From Facilibium subflavum (lineage in GTDB: Bacteria; Pseudomonadota; Gammaproteobacteria; Francisellales; Francisellaceae): a stretch of 42,968 bases of DNA. Shown in pieces: positions 18,658-27,529 of this stretch. Under the pieces are notes generated by a model. The model ran no database searches. It was given only the letters and a program-made list of their open reading frames with translations, and was not told the origin of the DNA. Position 1 is the stretch's first letter; every line of letters begins with the position of its first letter. Where the stretch lies: assembly GCF_003574485.1 (NCBI RefSeq), contig NZ_QLIT01000033.1, positions 1-42,968 of the forward strand, in the 5' to 3' direction. The translations under genes were made by a program, and so were the position numbers.

Positions 18658-19741
18658 TTTCCTCTGCCATTTGTGCCAATAAATCCGCTTGATGCTCTTG
18701 CGTTAATGGCTGAATAATCGCATCAAGATCACCTTGCATCACCTCTTCTAGTTTATATAGAGTCAGGTTAATGCGATGATCGGTAACACGCCCTTGTGGG
18801 TAATTATAAGTGCGTATTCTCTCTGAACGATCCCCACTGCCAACAAGGCTTCTTCTTTGGCTGGCTTGGGCTTTTTGTTGTTTATCAATTTCAGCTTGTA
18901 ACAACTTTGCCTGTAGCATCGACATCGCCTGGGCTCTGTTTTTATGTTGTGAGCGTTGATCCTGACATTCAACCACAACCCCTGTTGGAAGATGTGTGAT
19001 ACGGATTGCTGAATCTGTTTTATTCACATGCTGTCCACCGGCACCTGAAGCACGAAATGTATCGACTTTCAAATCAGCCGGATTAATATCAATACCTTCT
19101 ACTTCATCGACCTCTGGCATGACTGCTACTGTACAGGCTGATGTATGTACACGGCCTTGTGACTCAGTTGCCGGCACGCGTTGAACGCGATGCGCACCTG
19201 ATTCAAATTTTAAATGTGAATATACTGCATCACCTGAAAGCTTTGCAATAATTTCTTTAAAGCCACCATGCTCGCCTTCACTACGGCTGACCACTTCAAC
19301 TTTCCACTTTTTAATCTCTGCATAGCGGCTGTACATGCGAAACAAATCTCCAGCAAAAATTGCTGCCTCATCGCCACCGGTGCCCGCACGGATTTCCAAA
19401 AATATGTTGGCATCATCATTGGGATCTTTAGGAAGCAATAACACCTCTAATTGTTGTGATAACCGTTCAATGTCTTCGTTTGCGATATCAAGCTCATCTT
19501 TTGCTAAAGCCTGCATTTCAGGATCACTTTCTTTTAGCATTTCATTGGCACTTAATTTATTTTCTTGCGCCTTCTCGTATGCTGTAAATACTTCAACGAT
19601 TGGTTCTAGCTGCGCATACTCTTTTGACAGCTCACGAAATTTATTTTGGTTAGTTATAATATCGGCATCACCCAAAAGAACACCAATTTCTTCATGGCGT
19701 TCCAGAAGCTGGCGCAATTTTATTTTAATTGATTCTTTCAT
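18650..19741 (-). CDS. prfA: Peptide chain release factor 1
   Basis: Terminates translation at UAA and UAG. The 363 residues contain the GGQ hydrolysis motif in [16 protein letters not shown] and, upstream, the anticodon-mimic region around [15 protein letters not shown] with a PAT-type tripeptide. [20 protein letters not shown] is the conserved C-terminal stretch. The gene abuts hemA with no gap. Confidence 0.96.
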   Translation of the reverse strand: MKESIKIKLRQLLERHEEIGVLLGDADIITNQNKFRELSKEYAQLEPIVEVFTAYEKAQENKLSANEMLKESDPEMQALAKDELDIANEDIERLSQQLEVLLLPKDPNDDANIFLEIRAGTGGDEAAIFAGDLFRMYSRYAEIKKWKVEVVSRSEGEHGGFKEIIAKLSGDAVYSHLKFESGAHRVQRVPATESQGRVHTSACTVAVMPEVDEVEGIDINPADLKVDTFRASGAGGQHVNKTDSAIRITHLPTGVVVECQDQRSQHKNRAQAMSMLQAKLLQAEIDKQQKAQASQRRSLVGSGDRSERIRTYNYPQGRVTDHRINLTLYKLEEVMQGDLDAIIQPLTQEHQADLLAQMAEENA

Positions 19742-20995
19742 TTATTTTTTGTTTCCTGTTTGTAACCCAAATATTTCCTGAGCATGATCTAAAATATCAT
19801 TTCGTCCTTCCACTACCGCATTTCTCAATGAAACACTCGGGGTATGCAGCCATTTGTTTTTCACACCATGCGCAAACCTTGCCAACACCATCTTAGGATC
19901 TTCACCATTTTCCAAACGGCGTAATGAACGTGTAAGCTCATCTTCAACAATTTCTTTGGCTTGAGAGCGCATCGCTTTAATCATGCTTTCAGAAACAATA
20001 GCTTTTTCCTGATTAATATATTCATTTAACCCTTTTTCAATCCACTTCTCTGCACGCAAGGCTGCTTTTTGACGCAAAATTTTGTTATTTTCAATCACAC
20101 CTTGAATATCATCAACACAATAAGCGGTAATATGTGTGAGCTCATTTATCTGTGGCGCCACCGCACAAGGCACTGATAAATCGACCAAAAGACAATGCTT
20201 TTGTCGGTTTGCCAACATGTTTTTTGTAATAATTGGAGAAGTTGTATTTACCGCAGTAACAACGATATCTGCCTGTGATAAAAGCGCATCTAACGCTGTT
20301 AATGGATAGGCTTGCGCATTTTCTCTTTGTGCTAATACTTGCGCTTTTTCTAAAGTTCGATTAACAATCGATAACTTTTGCGGTGCGCACGATGATAAAT
20401 GTTTGGCAACCAGTGCTGCTGTTGTGCCTGCACCAACGATGACGATGTGTTTATCCTCAAAGTGATCAAGTGTCTGCTTGGCCAATGTCATGGCTGAAAA
20501 AGCAACAGAAACAGGACACTGTCCGATATCTGTCTGGTAGCGCACACGCTTGGCAACTGAAAACACTTTCTGACACAAACGGTTTAACTCACCACCTAAA
20601 CTTTTTGCTGCCATAGAAGCGGCATATGCATGCTTTAATTGCCCTAAAATTTGAGGCTCTCCTAGAACCATTGATTCCAAACCACAAGCCAAGCGCATCA
20701 TATGTTGTGCAACGTGTGATTCTTGTCTAACAACCAGATAAGACTTCAAATCATAATCTTGACGCTTAGCTTGCATTTGCCACCAATGAATAACATGATC
20801 TAAATCAGTAAGCTTATCTAAAACCACATAAATTTCTGTTCGATTACATGTTGATAGAATCATTGCCTGTTTGACACCAGCTTGCGCATTTAAGCCAGCA
20901 AGATAGCGTGGGAGCAATTCACCTTCCAATGAAAACGCGCCACGTACTGCCAAGGAGGCTTTTTTGTAATCAATTGCTAATGAAATCAGCGCCAT
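19742..20995 (-). CDS. hemA: Glutamyl-tRNA reductase
   Basis: First committed step of the C5 haem pathway: reduces glutamyl-tRNA to glutamate-1-semialdehyde. The 417 residues carry STCNRTEIYVVL with the catalytic Cys50, GLESMVLGEPQILGQ, an NADPH-binding segment IVIVGAGTTAALVAKHL and a C-terminal dimerisation helix. It heads the hemA-prfA-prmC operon conserved in gammaproteobacteria. The Shine-Dalgarno is poor. Confidence 0.95.
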   Translation of the reverse strand: MALISLAIDYKKASLAVRGAFSLEGELLPRYLAGLNAQAGVKQAMILSTCNRTEIYVVLDKLTDLDHVIHWWQMQAKRQDYDLKSYLVVRQESHVAQHMMRLACGLESMVLGEPQILGQLKHAYAASMAAKSLGGELNRLCQKVFSVAKRVRYQTDIGQCPVSVAFSAMTLAKQTLDHFEDKHIVIVGAGTTAALVAKHLSSCAPQKLSIVNRTLEKAQVLAQRENAQAYPLTALDALLSQADIVVTAVNTTSPIITKNMLANRQKHCLLVDLSVPCAVAPQINELTHITAYCVDDIQGVIENNKILRQKAALRAEKWIEKGLNEYINQEKAIVSESMIKAMRSQAKEIVEDELTRSLRRLENGEDPKMVLARFAHGVKNKWLHTPSVSLRNAVVEGRNDILDHAQEIFGLQTGNKK

Positions 20996-21035
20996 GAGTT
21001 GCCTACGAATCCTATGTAATTACTGCTTTGATCAA

Positions 21036-21063
21036 ATTTAGTGCGTATTGTACCACAAAAAAT
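21036..21063 (-). promoter_or_regulatory. Candidate promoter of hemA-prfA-prmC
   Basis: On the minus strand TACAAT follows TTTTGTGG about 45 bp upstream of the hemA ATG. A TAGACC hexamer 16 bp before it matches the -35 box at four positions. Tentative, by eye, and boundaries are approximate. Confidence 0.25.
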
Positions 21064-21102
21064 AAAAAGGTCTATGATCAAGAAGCACTGGTCAATATTG
21101 CC

Positions 21103-22467
21103 TTATAAATAAACTTTCTCTAGTTTAGCCGTTTTCCGGCGAATATCTTCCGTTAAAAGGTCGGTTTGTAAAATTTCATACGCAGCACGAACACCACTTA
21201 AAAATGCACCATGCACAGTAGAAGGAAAGTAAACAGAAGTCGCTTCACCTGCAAAAAAAACCTTACTGTCAATTGCCTCGGCCAGATGCGCACGCTGTGA
21301 TGCCTTTACATCAACAGGCAGATACGAATAAGAACCATAACTAAAGGGGTCCTGATGCCAACGCGTAATTCTATGGTGAACTGGAGCAGGGATATTATCA
21401 CCGTACATTTGTCGTAAGGCATCGATCACCAGATCAACAAGCTCCTGGTCACTTAACCTTTCCATTGACTCTGCAAACTCTCCAGCAGTAAAAGCTGCCA
21501 GAATAGGCCGCTCAGTCATCGGATATAAGTTAATCATTTCACGCGCAATTTTATGCTGATCAGATAAACAAGCAATACTTTGTGCCTGTTTATCCCAAAA
21601 CACATGATCAAACGCCAGATATATTTTATTAAGTGTCCCCATCTGAAGCGCATGTAAAGCCTCGCGTTTTAGCCTTGGTAAATAAGGCTCAAAACCAATA
21701 TCACCCCTTTTTAGTACACCTAAGGGCACACTTACAAGCACATAACTTGCACTATACTGCTGATCTTGTGTAATGACCTTTGCCATATCAGCACTGTATT
21801 CGATCTGCTGAACCACTTGGTTTAGTAAAATATCAACACCTTGTGCTAAAACATAGGCAATCTGGCCATAACCTTTTGGGAATAAGCGGTCATGCCCGGC
21901 AAAGTCATGGTCCGCATGATAGCTTTCTGCGGATAAATCATCTGCCTCTACAGCAAACTCATATAAAAAAATCGTATCAACCAAGTAATCAATATGCTGT
22001 TGATATTTTTCTGCTTTATCACCATAAAGAATCATAAAACAGCGCTTTAAATCAGAAATAGATTTTAAATGCAAATCATCCTCTGATTGTACTGAGCTTA
22101 AGTAATCAAGAAAATCCGCCATCACACTGGCAATCTCAAGTTTTGCTTCGTGCGTTAGCCGTGTGAAATTCTCATCAAAAATTGTGCGATGTAATATGTT
22201 ATCCGGAGATGGCCCACACATTTGTGAGCGCTGTGTTGCAATATCATGCTTTGTTGCCAAACGCGTAATGGGGTTTTCTTCAACACCATGAATCCAGGAA
22301 GCACCAAGATCAACAGTCGCACCAGCAAAATGCTCACTGACAACACGCCCGCCAATATAGTCCCGCGCTTCTAAAACCAGCACATCAAAACCGTTTAATA
22401 TTAAATTTCTGGCTGCTGCAAGCCCTGAAACCCCCGCACCGATTATGATCACATCATACGATCGCAC
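21103..22467 (-). CDS. Flavin-containing amine oxidase
   Basis: FAD-dependent oxidase of the monoamine/polyamine oxidase family, 454 residues. The N-terminal dinucleotide fold VIIIGAGVSGLAAARNL (residues ~5-21) is followed by LEARDYIGGRV and WIHGVEENP. The C-terminal FAD-contact region is FAGEATSVYFPSTVHGAFLS. There is no signal peptide, so it is probably cytoplasmic. Family resemblance points to polyamine oxidases, but the amine substrate cannot be read from the sequence. Confidence 0.85.
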   Translation of the reverse strand: MRSYDVIIIGAGVSGLAAARNLILNGFDVLVLEARDYIGGRVVSEHFAGATVDLGASWIHGVEENPITRLATKHDIATQRSQMCGPSPDNILHRTIFDENFTRLTHEAKLEIASVMADFLDYLSSVQSEDDLHLKSISDLKRCFMILYGDKAEKYQQHIDYLVDTIFLYEFAVEADDLSAESYHADHDFAGHDRLFPKGYGQIAYVLAQGVDILLNQVVQQIEYSADMAKVITQDQQYSASYVLVSVPLGVLKRGDIGFEPYLPRLKREALHALQMGTLNKIYLAFDHVFWDKQAQSIACLSDQHKIAREMINLYPMTERPILAAFTAGEFAESMERLSDQELVDLVIDALRQMYGDNIPAPVHHRITRWHQDPFSYGSYSYLPVDVKASQRAHLAEAIDSKVFFAGEATSVYFPSTVHGAFLSGVRAAYEILQTDLLTEDIRRKTAKLEKVYL

Positions 22468-22544
22468 AATTATCTATCCTTTGTTATAAACTCGAGTTTA
22501 AGTTTACACATAAATTAGGGATTAGGCAGTATTTTTTAACAAAA

Positions 22545-23111
22545 TCAACCAAGCTTTAAAACGTAGTTTGCAATGCGTTGGCCAAATAGCTCTGCTGTTT
22601 TTTTATCACCAATTGGTGGTGTGACATCGGGTGTATTATTTTCTGATTGGGTCATAAGCCCTAATGACGCACCCATTCGATTAAGTGCCTTTACATGGCC
22701 ACTGCTACTTTCATATTGCCCTGATGTATTTTCAACACCCAGTGATAACCATATCATCCCCTGCTGGCAGGCAAAAGTGCAAAGCTGCATTAATACATTA
22801 AATTTATCGCCACTTAAAGATCCTGAGTTGGTAAATCCAGCCGCCAATTTATCTTTCCACGCCTGCTTCAGCCACACTTTTGAAGCATCATCCATAAATT
22901 TTTTAAACTGATAAGGCACAGAACCCATATATGTAGGCGCACCAAACACAATTGCTTCATAATCATTTAATGCATCAACATCTTTAATTTCATCAACGCT
23001 TAACAGACTGGCATAAACCTCTTTAACGCGCTCAATGCCAATTTTAATGTGCTCAGCAACCTTTTTGGTATGACCATAGCCACTGAAATAAACAATCGCA
23101 ACATTTCTCAT
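22545..23111 (-). CDS. WrbA/flavodoxin-like NAD(P)H-dependent FMN reductase
   Basis: Small flavoprotein of 188 residues with the FMN phosphate loop VYFSGYGHTKKVAEHI at the N-terminus and VFGAPTYMGSVPYQFKKFM, typical of the WrbA/NADPH-dependent FMN reductase group. I start at the ATG at 23111. A longer frame to 23240 adds 43 Cys/Lys-rich residues and overlaps the divergent gene's start, so it is less likely. Probable role: two-electron quinone or flavin reduction. Confidence 0.8.
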   Translation of the reverse strand: MRNVAIVYFSGYGHTKKVAEHIKIGIERVKEVYASLLSVDEIKDVDALNDYEAIVFGAPTYMGSVPYQFKKFMDDASKVWLKQAWKDKLAAGFTNSGSLSGDKFNVLMQLCTFACQQGMIWLSLGVENTSGQYESSSGHVKALNRMGASLGLMTQSENNTPDVTPPIGDKKTAELFGQRIANYVLKLG

Positions 23112-23238
23112 ACGAAAATGATACTTATTCTTATCCAATCTGCATATTCTACCATGCCCGCAGGCACACCGCGATTGGTTTTTATCATCATGCTTGCTAG
23201 AATTGTCTTTTGATTTGTTACAAGAACATAAGGGGGTC

Positions 23239-25560
23239 ATGATGAGATTGTTTTTATCGTTTATCTATACATTATTTTTACTGCTACTACTGCCAACGAC
23301 AAGCTTTTCAAAGGCAGCTTCACTTTGTTTAAGCCAGAATCACTGCTTTTTATTTTACCCTGATACAATGAAGCTTACCTATGATAGGAAAGTCTTATCC
23401 AATGCGCAAACAGCCAAGACAGTATCAAAACTTAAGCAAACATCAACTTCTATCAGTTTTGTTCGCGATAAAACCCTGGTAAATGTGCAGGTAAATCATC
23501 AACAGTTAAACGTACAATTTACTTACCAAGACAACCTGGAGGTTATTTTCCCAGTGATTGGGCAAAGCATTCAATCGTTTGTACTACCGATTATGGGGCA
23601 AGGAAAATTCATCCCATCTGATAATAAACCCTGGTTAGATTATTTAACCAAAACAGTTGGAAAATCCGGTAAAACACAAGCTTCTGAAGGACTATCCATG
23701 CCCTTTGTCGGCGGTATTTTTGGCCGTTTTGCTGCTGTGTATATTTTACATAACTATTTCAACAGTCAGTATTGGTTTGAAAATCACAACAATCGCCTGA
23801 CCCTTTATTTTATGCATCAATGGAATACATTAAATAAAGATCAAAGTGTATCCTATGATTTTTTTATTACAAAACCGACGATTACCGATATTGCTAAAAC
23901 GTATAAACAGCAAATAAGCGATTATGTCACACTTGAACAAAAAGCCAAAAGTGTCCCTGATATTAATAAGCTTATTGGTGCACCATTTATCTACCTTTGG
24001 GGGGATGAGCTTATTGGCGAGAAAAATATCCAATGGCATGCTTTGCAAAAATTTATTCGACAACAACTTGCCAGCAAAAATGACAATGCCGTTCAATATT
24101 TTGCCAAGCTTGGTAAAGAGAAATATCACAATACAGTTTTGCAACAAATAGCAAAACAGAAATCGTTATCTGTATGGGATAAGGCAAATTTTGAAAACCT
24201 GATGATTGACCTTGTGCAAGATAACAAGCTCTATAACAAAGATGTATTTAATCAAATCAAACTCAATACAACGGCAAAGCAGCTACTGCAGAAAAAAGAT
24301 CAAGACCTTAATACACAACAAACCATTACGCTTAATAAAGCACTGATTCAATCTGTCTTTTCAGATGATATCTCCCCAGTTGCACAATGGGGAAATGGTG
24401 TATCTTTATGGATGCTTAACGAGCTTCAATCCATCGGTTTAAAGCACGCCTGGCTTGGTTTGGATGACCGTTTACTTGGCAGTTTGCATCAAAATGTTAT
24501 CAAGCAGGCTGTAAAAGATGGCTACCTTATTGCCCCTTATGACTCTTACAGTTCAATTCAGTTAAAACAGTCATGGTCAACCGCTCATTTCCAAAATAAT
24601 GATAATCTATACCAAAAATACACGATTCAAAAACAAAATGGCAGTCATCTTTCTGGGTTTTTAAATCGTGGCAGAGTATTAAACTCAAGCTTTTCTATGC
24701 CAGAGGTAAAATATCGCCTCAAACAAACCATTGTTGATGATAATATCCCTTTTAATTCCTGGTTCTTTGACACCGATGGCACCGGAATGCTTTATCATGA
24801 TTTCTCACCATCACACCCAATGACAAAAGCCCAAGATGCACAAAACCGCTTAAAACGGATGGCCTATGCAGCGAATACTTATCACCTGGTTGTCGGCACT
24901 GAAAATGGGGATGCTTATAGCGCGCCTGTTATTGCTTATGGACATGGCAATGTCACAGCAGGTATTTGGGATAAGGATATGCGTCAAAACAAAAAATCCC
25001 GCTTTTACATGGGTGCATACTATGCACCACTAGGGATTCCGCCAAGATATGCTAAACCAACACCATTAAAGCCAATAATTGAAACAATACACTTTTCACC
25101 ACAATATAGCATTCCACTTTACCAATTAGTATTTCATAATAGTGTGATCGTCAGTGACCACTGGGAATATGGCACATTTAAGTTTCCACAGGAGATTACC
25201 AACAATATTATCAAAACCTTTTTATATGATTATCCGCCTTTACTTCATTTAGATCGAGACTATTGGATCAAGCATAAAAAAGTATTGTCAACGTACCTTA
25301 CTCAATGGCAAAAATTTTCCCTGCAGCTTAGCAACACAGATATGACGGACTTCACATGGTTAAATAATAACAAATTACTACAACAAACTACTTTTAGTAA
25401 CGGGATAAAGGTGATTGCCAATTTTGCCAATCAACAAGCCTTAATAATACACAACAAAACAAAAATCACCTTACCTGCAAAATCATTAATCGCCTTTGAA
25501 AACGATAAGCGCATTTTTTTACTTGATACCAACAAGCTTCCTGCTTTTTCCACCACATAG
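23239..25560 (+). CDS. Secreted putative glycoside hydrolase
   Basis: Large exported protein of 773 residues. It has a Sec signal peptide (MMRLFLSFIYTLFLLLLL, then TTSFSKA) and an extended N-terminal beta-rich region. A likely TIM-barrel part shows WFFDTDGTGMLYHDFSP near residue 510 and LVVGTENGDAYSAPVIAYGH near 555, with acidic residues at strand ends as in retaining glycosidases. The overall pattern recalls GH101/GH129-like enzymes, but I cannot assign a family with certainty. AGGGGG lies just before two adjacent ATGs (23239, 23242); the second has better spacing. Confidence 0.55.
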   Translation: MMRLFLSFIYTLFLLLLLPTTSFSKAASLCLSQNHCFLFYPDTMKLTYDRKVLSNAQTAKTVSKLKQTSTSISFVRDKTLVNVQVNHQQLNVQFTYQDNLEVIFPVIGQSIQSFVLPIMGQGKFIPSDNKPWLDYLTKTVGKSGKTQASEGLSMPFVGGIFGRFAAVYILHNYFNSQYWFENHNNRLTLYFMHQWNTLNKDQSVSYDFFITKPTITDIAKTYKQQISDYVTLEQKAKSVPDINKLIGAPFIYLWGDELIGEKNIQWHALQKFIRQQLASKNDNAVQYFAKLGKEKYHNTVLQQIAKQKSLSVWDKANFENLMIDLVQDNKLYNKDVFNQIKLNTTAKQLLQKKDQDLNTQQTITLNKALIQSVFSDDISPVAQWGNGVSLWMLNELQSIGLKHAWLGLDDRLLGSLHQNVIKQAVKDGYLIAPYDSYSSIQLKQSWSTAHFQNNDNLYQKYTIQKQNGSHLSGFLNRGRVLNSSFSMPEVKYRLKQTIVDDNIPFNSWFFDTDGTGMLYHDFSPSHPMTKAQDAQNRLKRMAYAANTYHLVVGTENGDAYSAPVIAYGHGNVTAGIWDKDMRQNKKSRFYMGAYYAPLGIPPRYAKPTPLKPIIETIHFSPQYSIPLYQLVFHNSVIVSDHWEYGTFKFPQEITNNIIKTFLYDYPPLLHLDRDYWIKHKKVLSTYLTQWQKFSLQLSNTDMTDFTWLNNNKLLQQTTFSNGIKVIANFANQQALIIHNKTKITLPAKSLIAFENDKRIFLLDTNKLPAFSTT

Positions 25561-25590
25561 CCCGAGTGTTTTGTAAAAGAATCATACACA

Positions 25591-25914
25591 CTAACTTGCC
25601 AATTTAGCGCTAATAAGTCTATTAAGGCTCACACCTTGCTCAGCTGCTTTTATGGCTAAGCTTCGATGTACTTCCGGTGGAACTCTAACCATAAAAGCAC
25701 CACTGTAATTTTTATCTGCAAGTGGTAGTGGAATTTTTTCATTACTTGTCTGCATATCGATTAATGTGCTATGAACAACTTCTCTAATGCCTTTAAGTGC
25801 TAGCTCTGGTGATTTATCAAGCCAGGAAAGCGATGGAAATTCCGCACATAAACCAACATATTCACTATCTTCAGCAGACCAAGTTACACGATAAGTATAA
25901 TGATCCGTATTCAT
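25591..25914 (-). CDS. hicB: HicB-family antitoxin
   Basis: Antitoxin of a type II toxin-antitoxin pair, 107 residues. The N-terminal half (TYRVTWSAEDSEYVGLCAEF, SPELALKGIREVV) is the partially degraded RNase H-like HicB fold. The C-terminal half (FMVRVPPEVHRSLAIKAAEQ, SLNRLISAKL) is a ribbon-helix-helix DNA-binding domain. It lies downstream of and overlaps hicA by 4 nt; toxin-first order is usual for HicAB. It probably represses the operon through the palindrome at 26184-26205. Confidence 0.88.
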   Translation of the reverse strand: MNTDHYTYRVTWSAEDSEYVGLCAEFPSLSWLDKSPELALKGIREVVHSTLIDMQTSNEKIPLPLADKNYSGAFMVRVPPEVHRSLAIKAAEQGVSLNRLISAKLAS

Positions 25915-26183
25915 TTTCTGCGCTCCTCTAGTTTTTTAATTGCCAATAAAAACTGTTTCACCTGGTAGGGCTTTGCTTTACCATTATCATTTTGAATATT
26001 AATTCTGGGGTCCCCAGCCCAGGGTGTTTTAAAGATCATATGGCTACTGCCGGATTGTCTAGGCTCACCAAAATATTCTTTACAAGCTTTTACCAAGTCA
26101 CTAAAACGTATGTTGGCAGGGTTCTCTTTCATCTTCTTAATTATTTTATTTGCCGCCATCACTATACGCTTCACCTTACTCAT
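25911..26183 (-). CDS. hicA: HicA-family mRNA interferase toxin
   Basis: Small basic protein of 90 residues with the dsRNA-binding-like HicA fold: ANIRFSDLVKACKEYFG, then GSSHMIFKTPWAGDPRINIQ, which places the catalytic-type histidine in the SSH motif, and AKPYQVKQFLLAIKKLEE. Expected action is cleavage of mRNA on the ribosome. A second in-frame ATG at 26159 (MAANKIIKKM) gives 82 residues, closer to the usual length. Neither start has a well-placed Shine-Dalgarno, and the first abuts the operator palindrome. Confidence 0.82.
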   Translation of the reverse strand: MSKVKRIVMAANKIIKKMKENPANIRFSDLVKACKEYFGEPRQSGSSHMIFKTPWAGDPRINIQNDNGKAKPYQVKQFLLAIKKLEERRK

Positions 26184-26205
26184 ATAGTATCAATAATAAT
26201 ACTAT
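26184..26205. promoter_or_regulatory. Palindromic operator candidate of hicAB
   Basis: Perfect 7-bp arms ATAGTAT (26184-26190) and ATACTAT (26199-26205) separated by 8 bp. It abuts the hicA start and overlaps the region where a -10 box would lie. It is a suitable target for the HicB ribbon-helix-helix dimer. Inferred from position and symmetry. Confidence 0.45.
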
Positions 26206-26321
26206 TTTATAAATATTGCAATCATGGAAAAAACGACAATGTCGCAGTGTTACATTATTACTTTACTTTTTACTACTAACCACCTACCATATGGCCGTTT
26301 CAAATAAAAAGCGCATTTTTT

Positions 26322-27011
26322 ATGAATCATGATAAACCACAACATTTACGTACCGTAAAAAGCTTTGTCAAACGCGCAGGAAGAGTGACAAAGCGTCAAA
26401 AGCATGCGCTGGAAAATTTTGCAGAATTATATACCATACCTTACCAGCCATCACTTATCGACTTGTCTCAACATTTTCCAAAAAGCCAGCCACTTATTGT
26501 GGAAATTGGTTTTGGCATGGGAGACAGTCTGGTTGAAATGGCAAAGACATTACCAGAGAAAAATTTTATTGGTATTGAAATTCACGAACCTGGTATTGGT
26601 AATATATTGGATAGGATTCATCATGATACACTTACAAACTTAAAAATTATGACATATGATGCTGTTGAGGTATTTAAGCGCTGTATTACTAATGATGCGT
26701 TAGATGGCATTCAAATCTTCTTTCCCGACCCTTGGCATAAAAAACGCCATCATAAGCGCCGGCTTGTGAATAAAGATTTTACTGAGTTGATGGTGAGTAG
26801 ACTCAAACAAAATGGTTTTATCCACTTTGCATCAGACTGGCAGGAATATGCCGAAGAAGTCCTTGTGCTATTTGAACAAAATGATCAATTGCAAAATAAA
26901 TTTGAAGGCTTTGCACCACGGCCTGAAACCAGGCCGCTAACGAAGTTTGAAAAACGTGGCCATGCTCTCAAGCATGGCGTTTGGGATATTATTTTTACGA
27001 AAAAGTTCTAA
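26322..27011 (+). CDS. trmB: tRNA (guanine-N7-)-methyltransferase
   Basis: Methylates G46 in the variable loop of tRNAs. The 229 residues show IVEIGFGMGDSLVEMA (SAM site), NFIGIEIHEPGIG and the diagnostic FFPDPWHKKRHHKRRLV, with a C-terminal TKFEKRGHALKHGVWD. The length is normal. It is convergent with the HU gene, about 50 bp apart. Confidence 0.95.
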   Translation: MNHDKPQHLRTVKSFVKRAGRVTKRQKHALENFAELYTIPYQPSLIDLSQHFPKSQPLIVEIGFGMGDSLVEMAKTLPEKNFIGIEIHEPGIGNILDRIHHDTLTNLKIMTYDAVEVFKRCITNDALDGIQIFFPDPWHKKRHHKRRLVNKDFTELMVSRLKQNGFIHFASDWQEYAEEVLVLFEQNDQLQNKFEGFAPRPETRPLTKFEKRGHALKHGVWDIIFTKKF

Positions 27012-27062
27012 AAGCTAATAAGAAAAAAGTGATAAATTAATAATCACCTCCCTAATATGATG

Positions 27063-27365
27063 CTACTTTTTCTTATTAACTGCTTCTTTTAGGACTTTCC
27101 CTGGTGAAAACTTCACGACGTTAGAAGCTTTGATTTTTATCTTCTGTCCAGTTTGCGGGTTGTGTCCTTCACGTGCAGCACGATGCCCAACGCTAAATGA
27201 ACCATAGCCGACAAAGCTGACTTTATTGCCTTTGGATAAAATATCCTCCAGCGAGTCGAAAATGGCATTTAATGCGCGGGCAGAATCTGCCTTTGTCAGA
27301 CCTGACTTTTCCTTGACCAATGTCAAGAATTCATCTTTGCTATACGACTTTACTTGTTTTGACAT
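27063..27365 (-). CDS. HU-family DNA-binding protein
   Basis: Nucleoid-associated protein that bends DNA as a dimer, 100 residues. It shows helix pairs then KVSFVGYGSFSVGHRAAREG and HNPQTGQKIKIKASNVVKFS, the beta-arm with NPQTG and the intercalating proline. The second ATG (27365) is spaced 8-9 nt from AAGGAG, better than the first at 27371. An N-terminal MSKQVKSYSK stretch slightly extends the usual 90 residues. Confidence 0.92.
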   Translation of the reverse strand: MSKQVKSYSKDEFLTLVKEKSGLTKADSARALNAIFDSLEDILSKGNKVSFVGYGSFSVGHRAAREGHNPQTGQKIKIKASNVVKFSPGKVLKEAVNKKK

Positions 27366-27529
27366 TTGCATTGACTCCTTGTGAGTTGTGTTGATCCTCG
27401 TAATAAAACATAGTGCGCATTTTCAAGAATAGCAACCTAAAACTGCTGTTTTATATAATATTTTTACGATAACAAGCCTATTTTGTGTTATTTTAGTCTT
27501 ATTATTACTTTTTTAACGGTCAAACAACC

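Noticed and set aside
27013-27077. Inverted TAATAAGAAAAA-type repeat between trmB and the HU gene as a bidirectional terminator
   Set aside because: Almost pure A/T stem that includes the HU lysine codons; stability too low to support a call.
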